Assembly: GCA_017642335.1 (NCBI GenBank)
Contig: JAGCPF010000030.1
Location: 1-64,000 of the forward strand
Direction: 5' to 3'
Source: Fibrobacter sp.
GTDB lineage: Bacteria; Fibrobacterota; Fibrobacteria; Fibrobacterales; Fibrobacteraceae
DNA: 64,000 bases
Both the position numbers and the translations under genes were made by a program. Shown here piece by piece: positions 25,286-33,311 of the stretch; the stretch's first letter is position 1; the number at the start of each line of letters is the position of its first letter. The notes beneath the pieces were generated by a model, which was not told where the DNA came from, did no database searches, and saw only the letters and a list, made by a program, of their open reading frames with translations.

Positions 25286-27489
25286 CTTTTACATCTCATG
25301 TTGCATTTTTTGCAGTTTTCGCTGTCGCCCCAATTGTTAATGAAATCGCAATAAAGCTTTCCGTTCCACATTGCTAGGGGCGACAAGTCCTTGACATTCC
25401 CGAAATCGCCGAACTCCTTGCGGACTTCCGAGGGACAACAGCATATCTGATACGAGCCATCATACTCTATCCATAGCTCCTTTCCCAGAAACTGGCAGAA
25501 TGTGTTGTCGTTATTCAATGCCGGCTTTGTTAAATCAATGGGCTCGAAGTTCACGAGCTTGACTTTCCCGCCTGCAATTTCGTGGCACTCTTCACAGGCT
25601 TGATTCCAGAGGGAGGCATTTTCTGATGTCCTGAGCATTTCGCAATCAAGCGCATCCGACGTTTTCCAGAGATGGTGCCCTTTAACACGATTGACGCCAT
25701 GCTCGATGGCCCATGCAATGATGTTCTTGAGTTCATCTAAGTTAGACTTCATGAACGTACATTGCAATGTGACAGTTGCCTTAGACGCAGCTTCGTTCCG
25801 CATCTGGATGAATCGTTCAATATTATGGAGCTGCTTTTGCGTATCTGCTCCATACATGATGCTTTCGTTGATTTCAGGATTTATCCCGTTCAAGCTGAAC
25901 TTGACATCAGAAATGATATTGACCAGTTTAGGGCCCCAGTATTCAATATCTTTCACAGGGAACGTCCCGTTAGTTGTCAGGTTCATCTTGACATTGAGAA
26001 CCTTACACAAATCTACGAGTTCTTCGAAATGGGGGTACAGCAGTGGTTCTCCCATGGTGGAGGGGATGATTTCTCTTAGGCCGTGATGGACAAGCCTTTC
26101 GATTGTATCCTTGACGACATTAAAGTCTAAATCCGGACGACGAGACTCTTTTAGTCTGTGTCGATTCGCTTCTGAGAACGTGTCACACATTTTGCAGTGC
26201 AGATTGCACTTGTCGGGGTTTGTGATGAACGTCATTCGCTGCGGGCAAGGACGATGCGGGTACACAACGTTCTGTTTTGCTATTTCGTTGTATTTTTGCA
26301 TGCATAGAGCGGCATCATCTTCTATCGAAACAACCTTTTCGATTGGCTTGATAAGATTCAGCAGTTTTTCTGGATGGTTGACAAGATCCTGTATCTTATT
26401 GTAAAGGTCTTCGGCATTACCGAGCTTGAACGTGAATCCGTCTATACCATCATGGACAAGTTCTGCCATCCCGCCCCTGTCGCTTACCAATACGGGAAGT
26501 TCAACACTCTGGGCTTCCTGTATAACAAGCGGGGCGTTTTCAAGCCAAATGGACGGACACACCAGAACATCCAGAGAGTCCAAGACACTTTGCAATTCAT
26601 TGTTGTGATATGGACCCTTGAACTGAATCCGGTCGCTAGAATATTGTTCCTTCAGTCTTTTGCCGTAATCACTTTCGTAATCGCCGTAAATAAGTAGCTT
26701 TGCGTTTCCTTCCACCTTTTTAAAAGCTTCGCAAAGAAGGTGGACTCCCTTGGTGTGAATAATCCTGCCGGTAAAACCAAATGTGATTTCGTGATGGAGT
26801 TCTTTAGGATGCTTGGCTAGTTTCGAAACGTTGAACCCATATTTGGCATAAACGATTTTATGGTGGTCAACGCCCATGTCTATAAAGAAATTCTCCAGCG
26901 TATGCGATGGTGCAAAAAATACGTCAATGCAGTCTAGAGTTTGACGAATATGTTCGTCGCGTTCTTCGATGAGTCTAGAATTGAAGTCTTCGTTTTGATA
27001 ATGGAATGCGGCGCACCTTGTACATTGGGCCGCATTGGGCAGGGAGCATATCTCCCAGTTTTGTGGGTTAATGAGTTGCCCGCGATGGCAGAACATCCAG
27101 AAATCGTGAATAGTGAATAAAACGGGGAGGCCGAATTCCCTTTTTGCGATGATGGGAATCTGTGTGGAGAGGTGTGACAGGTGGCCGATATGAACGACGT
27201 CGGGATGGACCTTTTTTACATATTCGCGGAATGCGTCGTCGATATCCGGGTTCAGATATTTGTCATAGAAGGTGGCAGGTGTCGGTTCGTAATTGTTGAT
27301 CTTACGAATATGCACGCCTTCTTCAAAGGAATCAAAGAACTGGTGCAAGGGAATGCTTTTATCTTCAATGCGATGGAATACGAACACTTCGTTCGATTTC
27401 GCCAATTCCCGTGCGAGATTGTATGTATAAACCTCGGAGCCGGCCATATAGTATGGGGGGTAGCCATGGATAACAAGTAGAATTCTCAT
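25282..27489 (-). CDS. GT4 glycosyltransferase fused to radical SAM/SPASM domain
   Basis: The 735-residue two-domain protein is the first gene of the operon. Residues ~1-400 are a GT-B glycosyltransferase family 4 (MRILLVIHGYPPYYMAGSEVY; FGFTGRIIHTKGVHLL; VCPSIWLENAPLVIQEAQ with the E-x7-E-like region; GMAELVHDGIDGF). Residues ~420-735 are a radical SAM domain (NPDKCNLHCKMCD, MGEPLLYPHFEEL, NLTTNG) with SPASM-like Cys (QICCCPSEV, CKKCNMRC). The linker is continuous with no internal start or stop. The fusion couples sugar transfer with radical chemistry on the same substrate. Separate genes are the usual arrangement, so this fusion deserves attention. Confidence 0.85.
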   Translation of the reverse strand: MRILLVIHGYPPYYMAGSEVYTYNLARELAKSNEVFVFHRIEDKSIPLHQFFDSFEEGVHIRKINNYEPTPATFYDKYLNPDIDDAFREYVKKVHPDVVHIGHLSHLSTQIPIIAKREFGLPVLFTIHDFWMFCHRGQLINPQNWEICSLPNAAQCTRCAAFHYQNEDFNSRLIEERDEHIRQTLDCIDVFFAPSHTLENFFIDMGVDHHKIVYAKYGFNVSKLAKHPKELHHEITFGFTGRIIHTKGVHLLCEAFKKVEGNAKLLIYGDYESDYGKRLKEQYSSDRIQFKGPYHNNELQSVLDSLDVLVCPSIWLENAPLVIQEAQSVELPVLVSDRGGMAELVHDGIDGFTFKLGNAEDLYNKIQDLVNHPEKLLNLIKPIEKVVSIEDDAALCMQKYNEIAKQNVVYPHRPCPQRMTFITNPDKCNLHCKMCDTFSEANRHRLKESRRPDLDFNVVKDTIERLVHHGLREIIPSTMGEPLLYPHFEELVDLCKVLNVKMNLTTNGTFPVKDIEYWGPKLVNIISDVKFSLNGINPEINESIMYGADTQKQLHNIERFIQMRNEAASKATVTLQCTFMKSNLDELKNIIAWAIEHGVNRVKGHHLWKTSDALDCEMLRTSENASLWNQACEECHEIAGGKVKLVNFEPIDLTKPALNNDNTFCQFLGKELWIEYDGSYQICCCPSEVRKEFGDFGNVKDLSPLAMWNGKLYCDFINNWGDSENCKKCNMRCKR

Positions 27490-27689
27490 GATATGCCGAA
27501 TTTATGAATGTTGAATAAATACGTTGTTTTTAATATACTTTTGAATATTTTTTGTTAATATCTTTACGTTTGTAAACAAAAATTTTCAATTGTCTTTTCT
27601 GACATCCCTCAAAGCTCAAGCTCGTCACATTCTTGAATATGGCGGTACTTGGAGTGTGAAGGAAAGGGGACGTCATGGAGGCCTCCCTC
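27490..27689. other. AT-rich intergenic region upstream of the nine-gene operon
   Basis: About 200 bp with no supported gene. On the minus strand, several TATATT-like hexamers (for example the complement of 27532-27537) are present, but none has a convincing -35 at the right spacing. The operon promoter should be here. Confidence 0.4.
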
Positions 27690-27950
27690 TTACGCCGCTG
27701 CCGGCAACTTCGGGAGAATCACACACGACTGGATGAGGAATGCGCGGATGTAGCGGTTGTAATCGCGCCGGAAGTTCGCAAAGGCGCGAGCATCGCTGGG
27801 CGTGCTGGGGATGATGAAGAACTTGGTCGCCCCAGCGGCCAAGTGGCGAAGGATCGGGTGCTTCCCATGCCGAATGAGCGCCCATCGGCCGCTCTTCAGC
27901 ATCTCGTTACACATCTCGTTGATTCTAGAATCGTTGGAAAGAATAGACAT
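27690..27950 (-). CDS. Small HicA-like protein (orphan)
   Basis: The 86-residue basic protein contains KSGRWALIRHGKHPILRH and FFIIPSTPSDARAFANFRRDYNRY. This resembles the HicA/dsRBD-like pattern (W-x-L-x-R-x-GKH ... strand ... SxSDxRA helix) seen in HicA-like phage and bacterial proteins. ATG 27950 has AGGAG 7 nt upstream. No HicB-like partner gene is adjacent. The assignment is by pattern only; an RNA-binding role is inference. Confidence 0.5.
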   Translation of the reverse strand: MSILSNDSRINEMCNEMLKSGRWALIRHGKHPILRHLAAGATKFFIIPSTPSDARAFANFRRDYNRYIRAFLIQSCVILPKLPAAA

Positions 27951-28139
27951 AGATATACTCCTTTTTTGAGGTGAATAGGGCGGTATTTCCGCTCTTCATC
28001 TACAGATTTAAACTCCCTAAAAGGGACAAAAAGGGGCAGATGTCTACTTCAAAAGAGCCGTTTTAACATTATTTTGGCAATTTTATCGTTTTCATGAAAA
28101 AAAATGATACTGAAAAAATTTTTATTTATATTGAAAAAC

Positions 28140-28583
28140 ATGAAGAACTTAATCATTCCCCTTTCCCTGCTCGTTTTTGCTTGCACGTGCAGCAAAGTTG
28201 AAGCCAAAATATCCACTCCAAATCAAGCAGCAAATCAAGCTGAAAATTGTCCTCAAGTTGAGTGCAAATGCAATAATGATGAAAAAACGCCTGAAATTAG
28301 AGAAGAAAAGGGTGGATTGAAAAAAAAGGTAGCTGTTGCTGGTGCCTTTGGGGTGGCTATGGGTGCTGGTGCCTTTGTCGCAAATAAAATGCATTGTGAT
28401 CGTTTCGATATAGAAGTCGAATACCTAATGCTTGATGCGTGCTTAGAAACATGTTATGGAGTTGCCGAAAAAAGCGCCCGTATATCTAAATGCGCACGAG
28501 CAATACAGGATATGGAATGCTCCCAAAAACTTTCACAAGATGATATCCATAAAAAAGTGACTAATAGCTGCCCGATTCAGTAG
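28140..28583 (+). CDS. Hypothetical lipoprotein with glycine-zipper-like segment
   Basis: The 147-residue protein has a lipobox LLVFAC (Cys15). The middle holds a short hydrophobic Gly/Ala-rich segment (VAVAGAFGVAMGAGAFVA), like a single membrane helix or glycine zipper, and the C-terminal part has eight Cys. ATG 28140 stands 7 nt after a TATATT hexamer (28127-28132) with no Shine-Dalgarno, suggesting a leaderless mRNA. The next gene begins 1 bp after its stop, forming a two-gene unit. Confidence 0.6.
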   Translation: MKNLIIPLSLLVFACTCSKVEAKISTPNQAANQAENCPQVECKCNNDEKTPEIREEKGGLKKKVAVAGAFGVAMGAGAFVANKMHCDRFDIEVEYLMLDACLETCYGVAEKSARISKCARAIQDMECSQKLSQDDIHKKVTNSCPIQ

Positions 28584-28584
28584 A

Positions 28585-29010
28585 ATGTCCAAGCAAGAAT
28601 CAATAAACAACAATACTCTTGTTGAACGGTGGCGAGAAGTTCGTGACGATCTTTCTGCGATGTTCAAAGAAAGACAAATAGATTTCGCCAAAGCAGCGGA
28701 ACGCTTTGAATACGCCCTGCATGAAGACGATGTGGATTACGAATTTAGTTACGAGCGTGTAAAAAAATTCTGGAAAAAGCCTCCCAAAGGCGATGCATCA
28801 AAAAATGATTGTCCAGAAATATCACGGTTACCTAAAGCACTAGAATATCTGACAAATTTAAGAGAGTATCTCCTTGAAAAGGAGGGGCTTGTTGTCGGTA
28901 AGAAAAATTCCGACTCTAAACGCCGCCTTATCCAAAAAATCGGCATTGATGGATGGAACATATTCCAGAAACTGGTTGTAGAGCGAGTCGAACAAGAAGA
29001 AATGAATTAG
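28585..29010 (+). CDS. Hypothetical protein
   Basis: The 141-residue soluble, charged protein (RWREVRDDLSAMFKERQIDF...) has no recognised domain. It is probably all-helical. The start is 1 bp after the stop of the upstream lipoprotein, so the two are coupled. It converges with the higA-like gene, whose 3' end is 46 bp away. Confidence 0.5.
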   Translation: MSKQESINNNTLVERWREVRDDLSAMFKERQIDFAKAAERFEYALHEDDVDYEFSYERVKKFWKKPPKGDASKNDCPEISRLPKALEYLTNLREYLLEKEGLVVGKKNSDSKRRLIQKIGIDGWNIFQKLVVERVEQEEMN

Positions 29011-29056
29011 GCTATTGTCTTACACTTCTTGTAAAAGACGCATCTCGTTTATACAA

Positions 29057-29473
29057 TCAGAACTTGAAATATGTTTCGGGCGGGACTCCGAAAACCTGGG
29101 ACAGTTTCGCAGCCATTTTCTTGGATACCGGACGGCGGTCATGTTCCATCGCAGATAGATTCTGTATAGAGATGCCGAGCTTTTGCGCGAGGACATTTTG
29201 AGTCCATCCGCGGAGTCCTCGATCGGCACGGATTGCTTTGCCCGGAGTCATCTCCGCAGACATCTTCTTGTACCAATCGGTGCTTTCGAGCGCGACCGAC
29301 TCCTCGTCCAGATCATGGTGCTTCTTGGCCGGAGCATCATAAACTTTGACACATTTCGGGAACATGTATTTGAGCATCCCCAAAACGAAATCGGGAATCT
29401 GTTCGCCTTCGATCTTGAAGGAAATCGGCTTCTTAGTGCCGTGCGTAGGGGGCGCTTTCACGACTGCCAACAT
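29057..29473 (-). CDS. HigA-like antitoxin with XRE domain
   Basis: The 138-residue protein has an N-terminal partner-binding region (KPISFKIEGEQIPDFVLGMLKYMFP) and a C-terminal XRE helix-turn-helix (GWTQNVLAQKLGISIQNLSAMEHDRRPVSKK). This is the layout of HigA-type antitoxins. It is downstream of and overlaps the RelE-like toxin gene by 41 bp, the toxin-first order of HigBA. It probably represses through the palindrome at 29726-29740. Confidence 0.82.
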   Translation of the reverse strand: MLAVVKAPPTHGTKKPISFKIEGEQIPDFVLGMLKYMFPKCVKVYDAPAKKHHDLDEESVALESTDWYKKMSAEMTPGKAIRADRGLRGWTQNVLAQKLGISIQNLSAMEHDRRPVSKKMAAKLSQVFGVPPETYFKF

Positions 29474-29753
29474 AGTAGACCTCTATAGTTAAAGTTCCCG
29501 ATTCATTTTTCCAGCATGCGACCCATTTCCTCGACAAATGGCAATGGTACATATTCACACCAAGTTTGGAATAATTCATAAACGAGGGCTGTTCTGGACC
29601 ATTTGTTTCCAATGCAACCTTCAGACGGAAGAACTTTTCCTGCTCCGGCTTGGGCATTTTGTCAAGGTTCTTTAAAGCCTTATGAGTTATCCTTACCGTG
29701 TATCTTTTTATAATATACTCAATTTTTGACAAGTTGTCAATATTTTCTTTCAT
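29433..29753 (-). CDS. RelE/HigB-like mRNA interferase toxin
   Basis: The protein shows the RelE-fold core (YTVRITHKALKNLDKMPK, SKLGVNMYHCHLSRKWVACWK, TLTIEVYYVGSRESAPY). These toxins cleave mRNA at the ribosome. Family members usually begin right at the YTV strand, while the frame drawn from ATG 29753 has ~16 extra residues. That extra part contains a perfect TTGACA / 17 bp / TATATT promoter and a 15-bp palindrome, so the real start is probably further in, with no standard codon at the expected place. The start is therefore uncertain. Confidence 0.75.
   Translation of the reverse strand: MKENIDNLSKIEYIIKRYTVRITHKALKNLDKMPKPEQEKFFRLKVALETNGPEQPSFMNYSKLGVNMYHCHLSRKWVACWKNESGTLTIEVYYVGSRESAPYARH
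29712..29740 (-). promoter_or_regulatory. higBA promoter and operator
   Basis: On the minus strand TTGACA (complement of 29735-29740) and TATATT (complement of 29712-29717) are 17 bp apart, a near-consensus promoter. A perfect palindrome ttgacaa-g-ttgtcaa (29726-29740) covers the -35, a fitting operator for the XRE antitoxin. It lies inside the longest reading frame of the toxin. Confidence 0.6.
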
Positions 29754-29808
29754 AATGAGTAATTTTAGCCTCCGTTTAGCCGCAAATCACGGCTGGTTAA
29801 CGTTAGAG

Positions 29809-29848
29809 GCGTCCTTTTATTCCAAAATCTCGGAATAAAAAAAGACGC
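29809..29848. repeat. Long hairpin between RM locus and higBA
   Basis: gcgtc + ttttattcc pairs with ggaataaaa + gacgc (14 pairs with a short asymmetric bulge) around an 8-nt loop. There is no T tract on either side, so it is not a clear terminator. A second small hairpin (tttctc/gagaaa) follows. Confidence 0.45.
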
Positions 29849-29951
29849 ATTTCTCCATTCGACAGAGAAACACGTCATGCATTAATGTACCTAAGATTCT
29901 AAAAACTGGCAAGGGGGGTAAGGAAATTTTACAATGGTCGACTAAATACTT

Positions 29952-32900
29952 CTACTCCCCAAACAGTTCATCCAACTTCTGCTTAAGCGTTCCTTCTTTT
30001 GCATACGGCAGTGCATCAAGCTGCTTAAAGTTGTGCTTGAGTTCGTCGGTATTGTCAGCGAAGCCCAAGATAAAACTTGTGGCAATCTTGTAGATGATTT
30101 CAGTCGGGGCAAGGCCATATACCTGATGTTCGAAGATATGCTTTAGACGTTCCTTATCATTGGGGAACAGCTCTTTCATTTTCTTGCTCTGATAGAGTCT
30201 CTTGACAATCTCCGTAATATACAAGCCTGATTTCATGTATAGGTCGATGAAGGTCTTGTCCTTGTCATCGAAGCAACCGGGATTTTCCTGTTCCAGCATA
30301 TCGACCATGCGTTTCACGACATCCTTCGGCGTGAAGATTTGGTTCGTTTTCTGTGGCGGGATATAATCGAATATGTCCTCGATACTCTTTTCGTCAAAGT
30401 AATCAGCCAATTTCTTTTTAAGCGACAGGAATTCTTTTACGGAATCATCAAAAACAACGGAATCGAAGAGTTGTCCTTTGAACTCCTTTTCTTCGCCCGT
30501 TTCGGAATCCTTGTATTTGCCGCCATCACGCAAAAAACGGAACTGTTCCAACGTGATGCTTGTAACTTCAAGAAACACGTTGCCAGGAATCTTGTTGTCA
30601 AAGGTAGCGAGTGTTACCGTTTCGTCACCATAGGCCATCAGGAACGAAGGAATAGTGCGAGAGAAGCCGCGCAGGTGATCACGTATGCCATCTTCGATGG
30701 TGTCGCGTTCGCGTTCCTTGATTTTTGTTTCAACCGTCTTTACGGTTTCCTTGACAGAATCCTTTGCAAAGTCATCGACAACAGAATTGATTTCTGCCTT
30801 AAACTTGGTTCTTGCCTCTTCCTGCTTTTTCTCGAACTCTGTTTCAATTTCCTTCGCTGTCTTGCCGGTTTCGTGCCTGTTTTGCATCGCCTTGACACGT
30901 TCCTGTTCAATCACATTCTGTTCTATTTCGTAATTCTTTACAGTCTTATCTACAATACGGTCCACTTCGGAATTCAGCCTTGATTCCACTTGGCGCTTAT
31001 CCGAAGGTTTCATATCGGGACCATAATTATCTTGAGCAGTCTGAACGACATCCTTGACAATTTGATTTTTTACAAAGTCTTTCAAACGGTCATTTAAAGT
31101 ATTTGGCTTCTCCGATTGCTGAACTTCGGCAATTACTTCATCTACTCCGCCCTTGACATCATAGAGTTTGGGACCAAAGATATCGGCAGCAACGCCAATC
31201 ACATACTCGTCATCCAAATTGACATTGCCGTTTTCATCAAGTCCTAAGTCCTTCTTGACTTCTTCGGACAAATTGACGTTCTGTTTTGGCTTTTGTTCAC
31301 CGATAGGATCAAACTGTTCAATAATATCGAGGACTTCCTTGGGAGCAGAGAACACATTGCCGATGTTCTGGAAAAGGAAGTTGCTCATAAATCCACGGCG
31401 AACAACTTCAACGGACTTAATCTTACGCGGAATCGAGAGAACCTTTTCGGCATCAAGCTCAATGAGTTCTCCGTTTTCGTCTTCACCGATAACAGGGAAG
31501 AAATTGAGCAATTCACGAATGTTCTTCTTTCGGGTTTCGACATCTCCACGACCAGACGATGTATTGGGCGAAAGGTCGTTCGCAAATTCTTCGAAGATTA
31601 TAAGCGTTCTTGCTGGGTCAAAATCAAATACGTATGCATTTTCTTTACGCTTACTTGTTGTTCCGACGCGGAATAAACAAGGATTCTGCGCCCTGAAAGC
31701 GGCCTGCATATAAAGCGAAGGGGATTTCACATTGCTGAGCATGAGTACGGCCGTCCATTCAGGAATGGTAACACCAGTGGTTAGCTGACCGACAGACAAT
31801 GTAATGGTCTTTTCGTTTTCGGCAATCGCTTTCCTGACCTTATCGAAAGATTTCTCGTTTTCGTCATCATCGTCAACGCGGCCATCACCTGCAGCAAGGA
31901 CTATTTCGTAATCCTTGAAAACTGGATGTTCGTGAAGTTTCTTTGCCAAAAGCCTTGCGCTTTCGACCCTGTCAAGGAGCCAGAAGGAGTGCTTAATTTC
32001 ATCGCGCAATTCCTGCGTCGAGAACGGGAATCTTTTCTGTGTCGTGAGAGCGTCTAAGAATTTATCGACAGAAGAACCATGGACGAATTTTCCATTTTCA
32101 ACCTTGAAAAATTCGTTAAGGTCAAATGCGTATTCTACCGTTTCACCATTGAGCTCCATCTTCTGCGAAAGTTCGTCACGAACAATCTCCGACATTTGAT
32201 AGGTATAGAGATTAAGCGTCGGAAGTACCGCATACGGGTTCTCTATTTCGTTAGAATTATCCCAATCGCGTTTGCTTTTCTGCTCGTCTGCGTAAGTGTA
32301 GTTGAATATGGCGTCATCGTTAAACTTATTGTTCGCAAGAGCCTTGAACGGAGTTCCTGAAAGATGCAGCGTGAAATTGCGCTTGATACGGTCAAACGCC
32401 ACGTCAGTCTTGTAGGTATCAACACCTTCGTGGGCTTCATCGATAACAAGCAAGTCCCAGTTGGTATCCTTGATTTCTTGGAGTTTGTTAAACTTGCCGC
32501 CGAAATAGATGGAACCCTTCAAGTCTTGAAGCGAGGCGAAATAGATTAGGCCGAGTTCGGGCAACTTTTTCTTTTCGCGAGATTTCTTGTCTTTGGCAAA
32601 CTCGTCGTAAGAGATGACGTTTTTCTTATTCTTAACACCGTCAACATCACTTACAAAGAAATACTTTGATTCACGGCCGATGAACTTTGCGTAATCCGAA
32701 TACCAGCTGTTCGCGATGGCGGGCCTATTCGTTACAATAAGGACGGTTTTCGCACCGATTCGCTTCATAAAGTCATATACAGCCAAAGTCTTTCCGAAGC
32801 GTGGCTTTGCGTTCCACAGGAATTCTCCTTTTTCATGGGATTCCTTGTAAGCCTTGGTCAACGACACAGCTTTTTCTTGTTCGGCGCGGAGGGTGTATGG

Positions 32901-33062
32901 GATAATCGCAGGTTCTAGTTCAAAAATTCCGCGATTAAGACGGAAGTCGTTGAACATTAATCGCGAATCTTTCGGGGTAATGTAGAACCATTCGTTTCGA
33001 TCGTCCTTGTCGAAGTATTCGTTCCCCAAATCCATCGGCTGCTTGATATCGTTCTTGCGCAA
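29952..33062 (-). CDS. SF2 helicase/restriction protein with C-terminal methyltransferase-like region
   Basis: The main part is a large (>1000 residue) restriction-type protein. SF2 motifs: WNAKPRFGKTLAVYDF (Walker A), LLVIDEAHEG (DEAH), LHLSGTPFKAL, and a motif VI-like region QAAFRAQNP. A Lys/Glu-rich coiled middle follows (residues ~640-760), then a C-terminal segment IFTPKDVVKRMVDML / FIDLYMKSGLYITEIV resembling a degenerate N6-adenine methyltransferase motif I. The frame continues upstream without shift to 33311 except for an amber codon at 33129-33131, so this segment lacks a normal start; TTG 33062 is the first formal start. It belongs with the two methyltransferase genes immediately upstream. 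Confidence 0.75.
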   Translation of the reverse strand: MRKNDIKQPMDLGNEYFDKDDRNEWFYITPKDSRLMFNDFRLNRGIFELEPAIIPYTLRAEQEKAVSLTKAYKESHEKGEFLWNAKPRFGKTLAVYDFMKRIGAKTVLIVTNRPAIANSWYSDYAKFIGRESKYFFVSDVDGVKNKKNVISYDEFAKDKKSREKKKLPELGLIYFASLQDLKGSIYFGGKFNKLQEIKDTNWDLLVIDEAHEGVDTYKTDVAFDRIKRNFTLHLSGTPFKALANNKFNDDAIFNYTYADEQKSKRDWDNSNEIENPYAVLPTLNLYTYQMSEIVRDELSQKMELNGETVEYAFDLNEFFKVENGKFVHGSSVDKFLDALTTQKRFPFSTQELRDEIKHSFWLLDRVESARLLAKKLHEHPVFKDYEIVLAAGDGRVDDDDENEKSFDKVRKAIAENEKTITLSVGQLTTGVTIPEWTAVLMLSNVKSPSLYMQAAFRAQNPCLFRVGTTSKRKENAYVFDFDPARTLIIFEEFANDLSPNTSSGRGDVETRKKNIRELLNFFPVIGEDENGELIELDAEKVLSIPRKIKSVEVVRRGFMSNFLFQNIGNVFSAPKEVLDIIEQFDPIGEQKPKQNVNLSEEVKKDLGLDENGNVNLDDEYVIGVAADIFGPKLYDVKGGVDEVIAEVQQSEKPNTLNDRLKDFVKNQIVKDVVQTAQDNYGPDMKPSDKRQVESRLNSEVDRIVDKTVKNYEIEQNVIEQERVKAMQNRHETGKTAKEIETEFEKKQEEARTKFKAEINSVVDDFAKDSVKETVKTVETKIKERERDTIEDGIRDHLRGFSRTIPSFLMAYGDETVTLATFDNKIPGNVFLEVTSITLEQFRFLRDGGKYKDSETGEEKEFKGQLFDSVVFDDSVKEFLSLKKKLADYFDEKSIEDIFDYIPPQKTNQIFTPKDVVKRMVDMLEQENPGCFDDKDKTFIDLYMKSGLYITEIVKRLYQSKKMKELFPNDKERLKHIFEHQVYGLAPTEIIYKIATSFILGFADNTDELKHNFKQLDALPYAKEGTLKQKLDELFGE

Positions 33063-33128
33063 GTAGGCGTGGAAGGCATGGTCGTCAAAAGTTTCTCCCG
33101 AGCCATCGTCAAAGACGGCGTTACCCTG

Positions 33129-33311
33129 CTATTCAATTTTAGCCTTGACGCCCGCGGTATGCGTCTGTTGGTAAACACGGTCTTCGACTTTCTGTTCCGT
33201 ATAACCAATTTTGGTATAGCCTTCGTGGTAGGTGATACCCGGAGTGGTATAGGCATATATCATCGGGACAACGTCTTTCGATGTCTTGATATTTGGAGTC
33301 TGCATAGCCAT
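33129..33311 (-). pseudogene. N-terminal GIY-YIG-like (T5orf172-type) part of the restriction helicase, ended by amber codon
   Basis: Sixty codons encode MQTPNIKTSKDVVPMIYAYTT followed by GYTKIGYTEQKVEDRV, the N-terminal module that normally precedes this helicase family. Codon 61 is TAG (33129-33131, complement). In the family this position is usually Trp in an EW.GNAVFDDGSGETF context, and the same frame resumes with QGNAVFDDGSGETF. A single TGG-to-TAG change thus splits an otherwise intact ~1119-residue protein. The ATG overlaps the methyltransferase stop by 1 base (TAATG). Confidence 0.75.
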
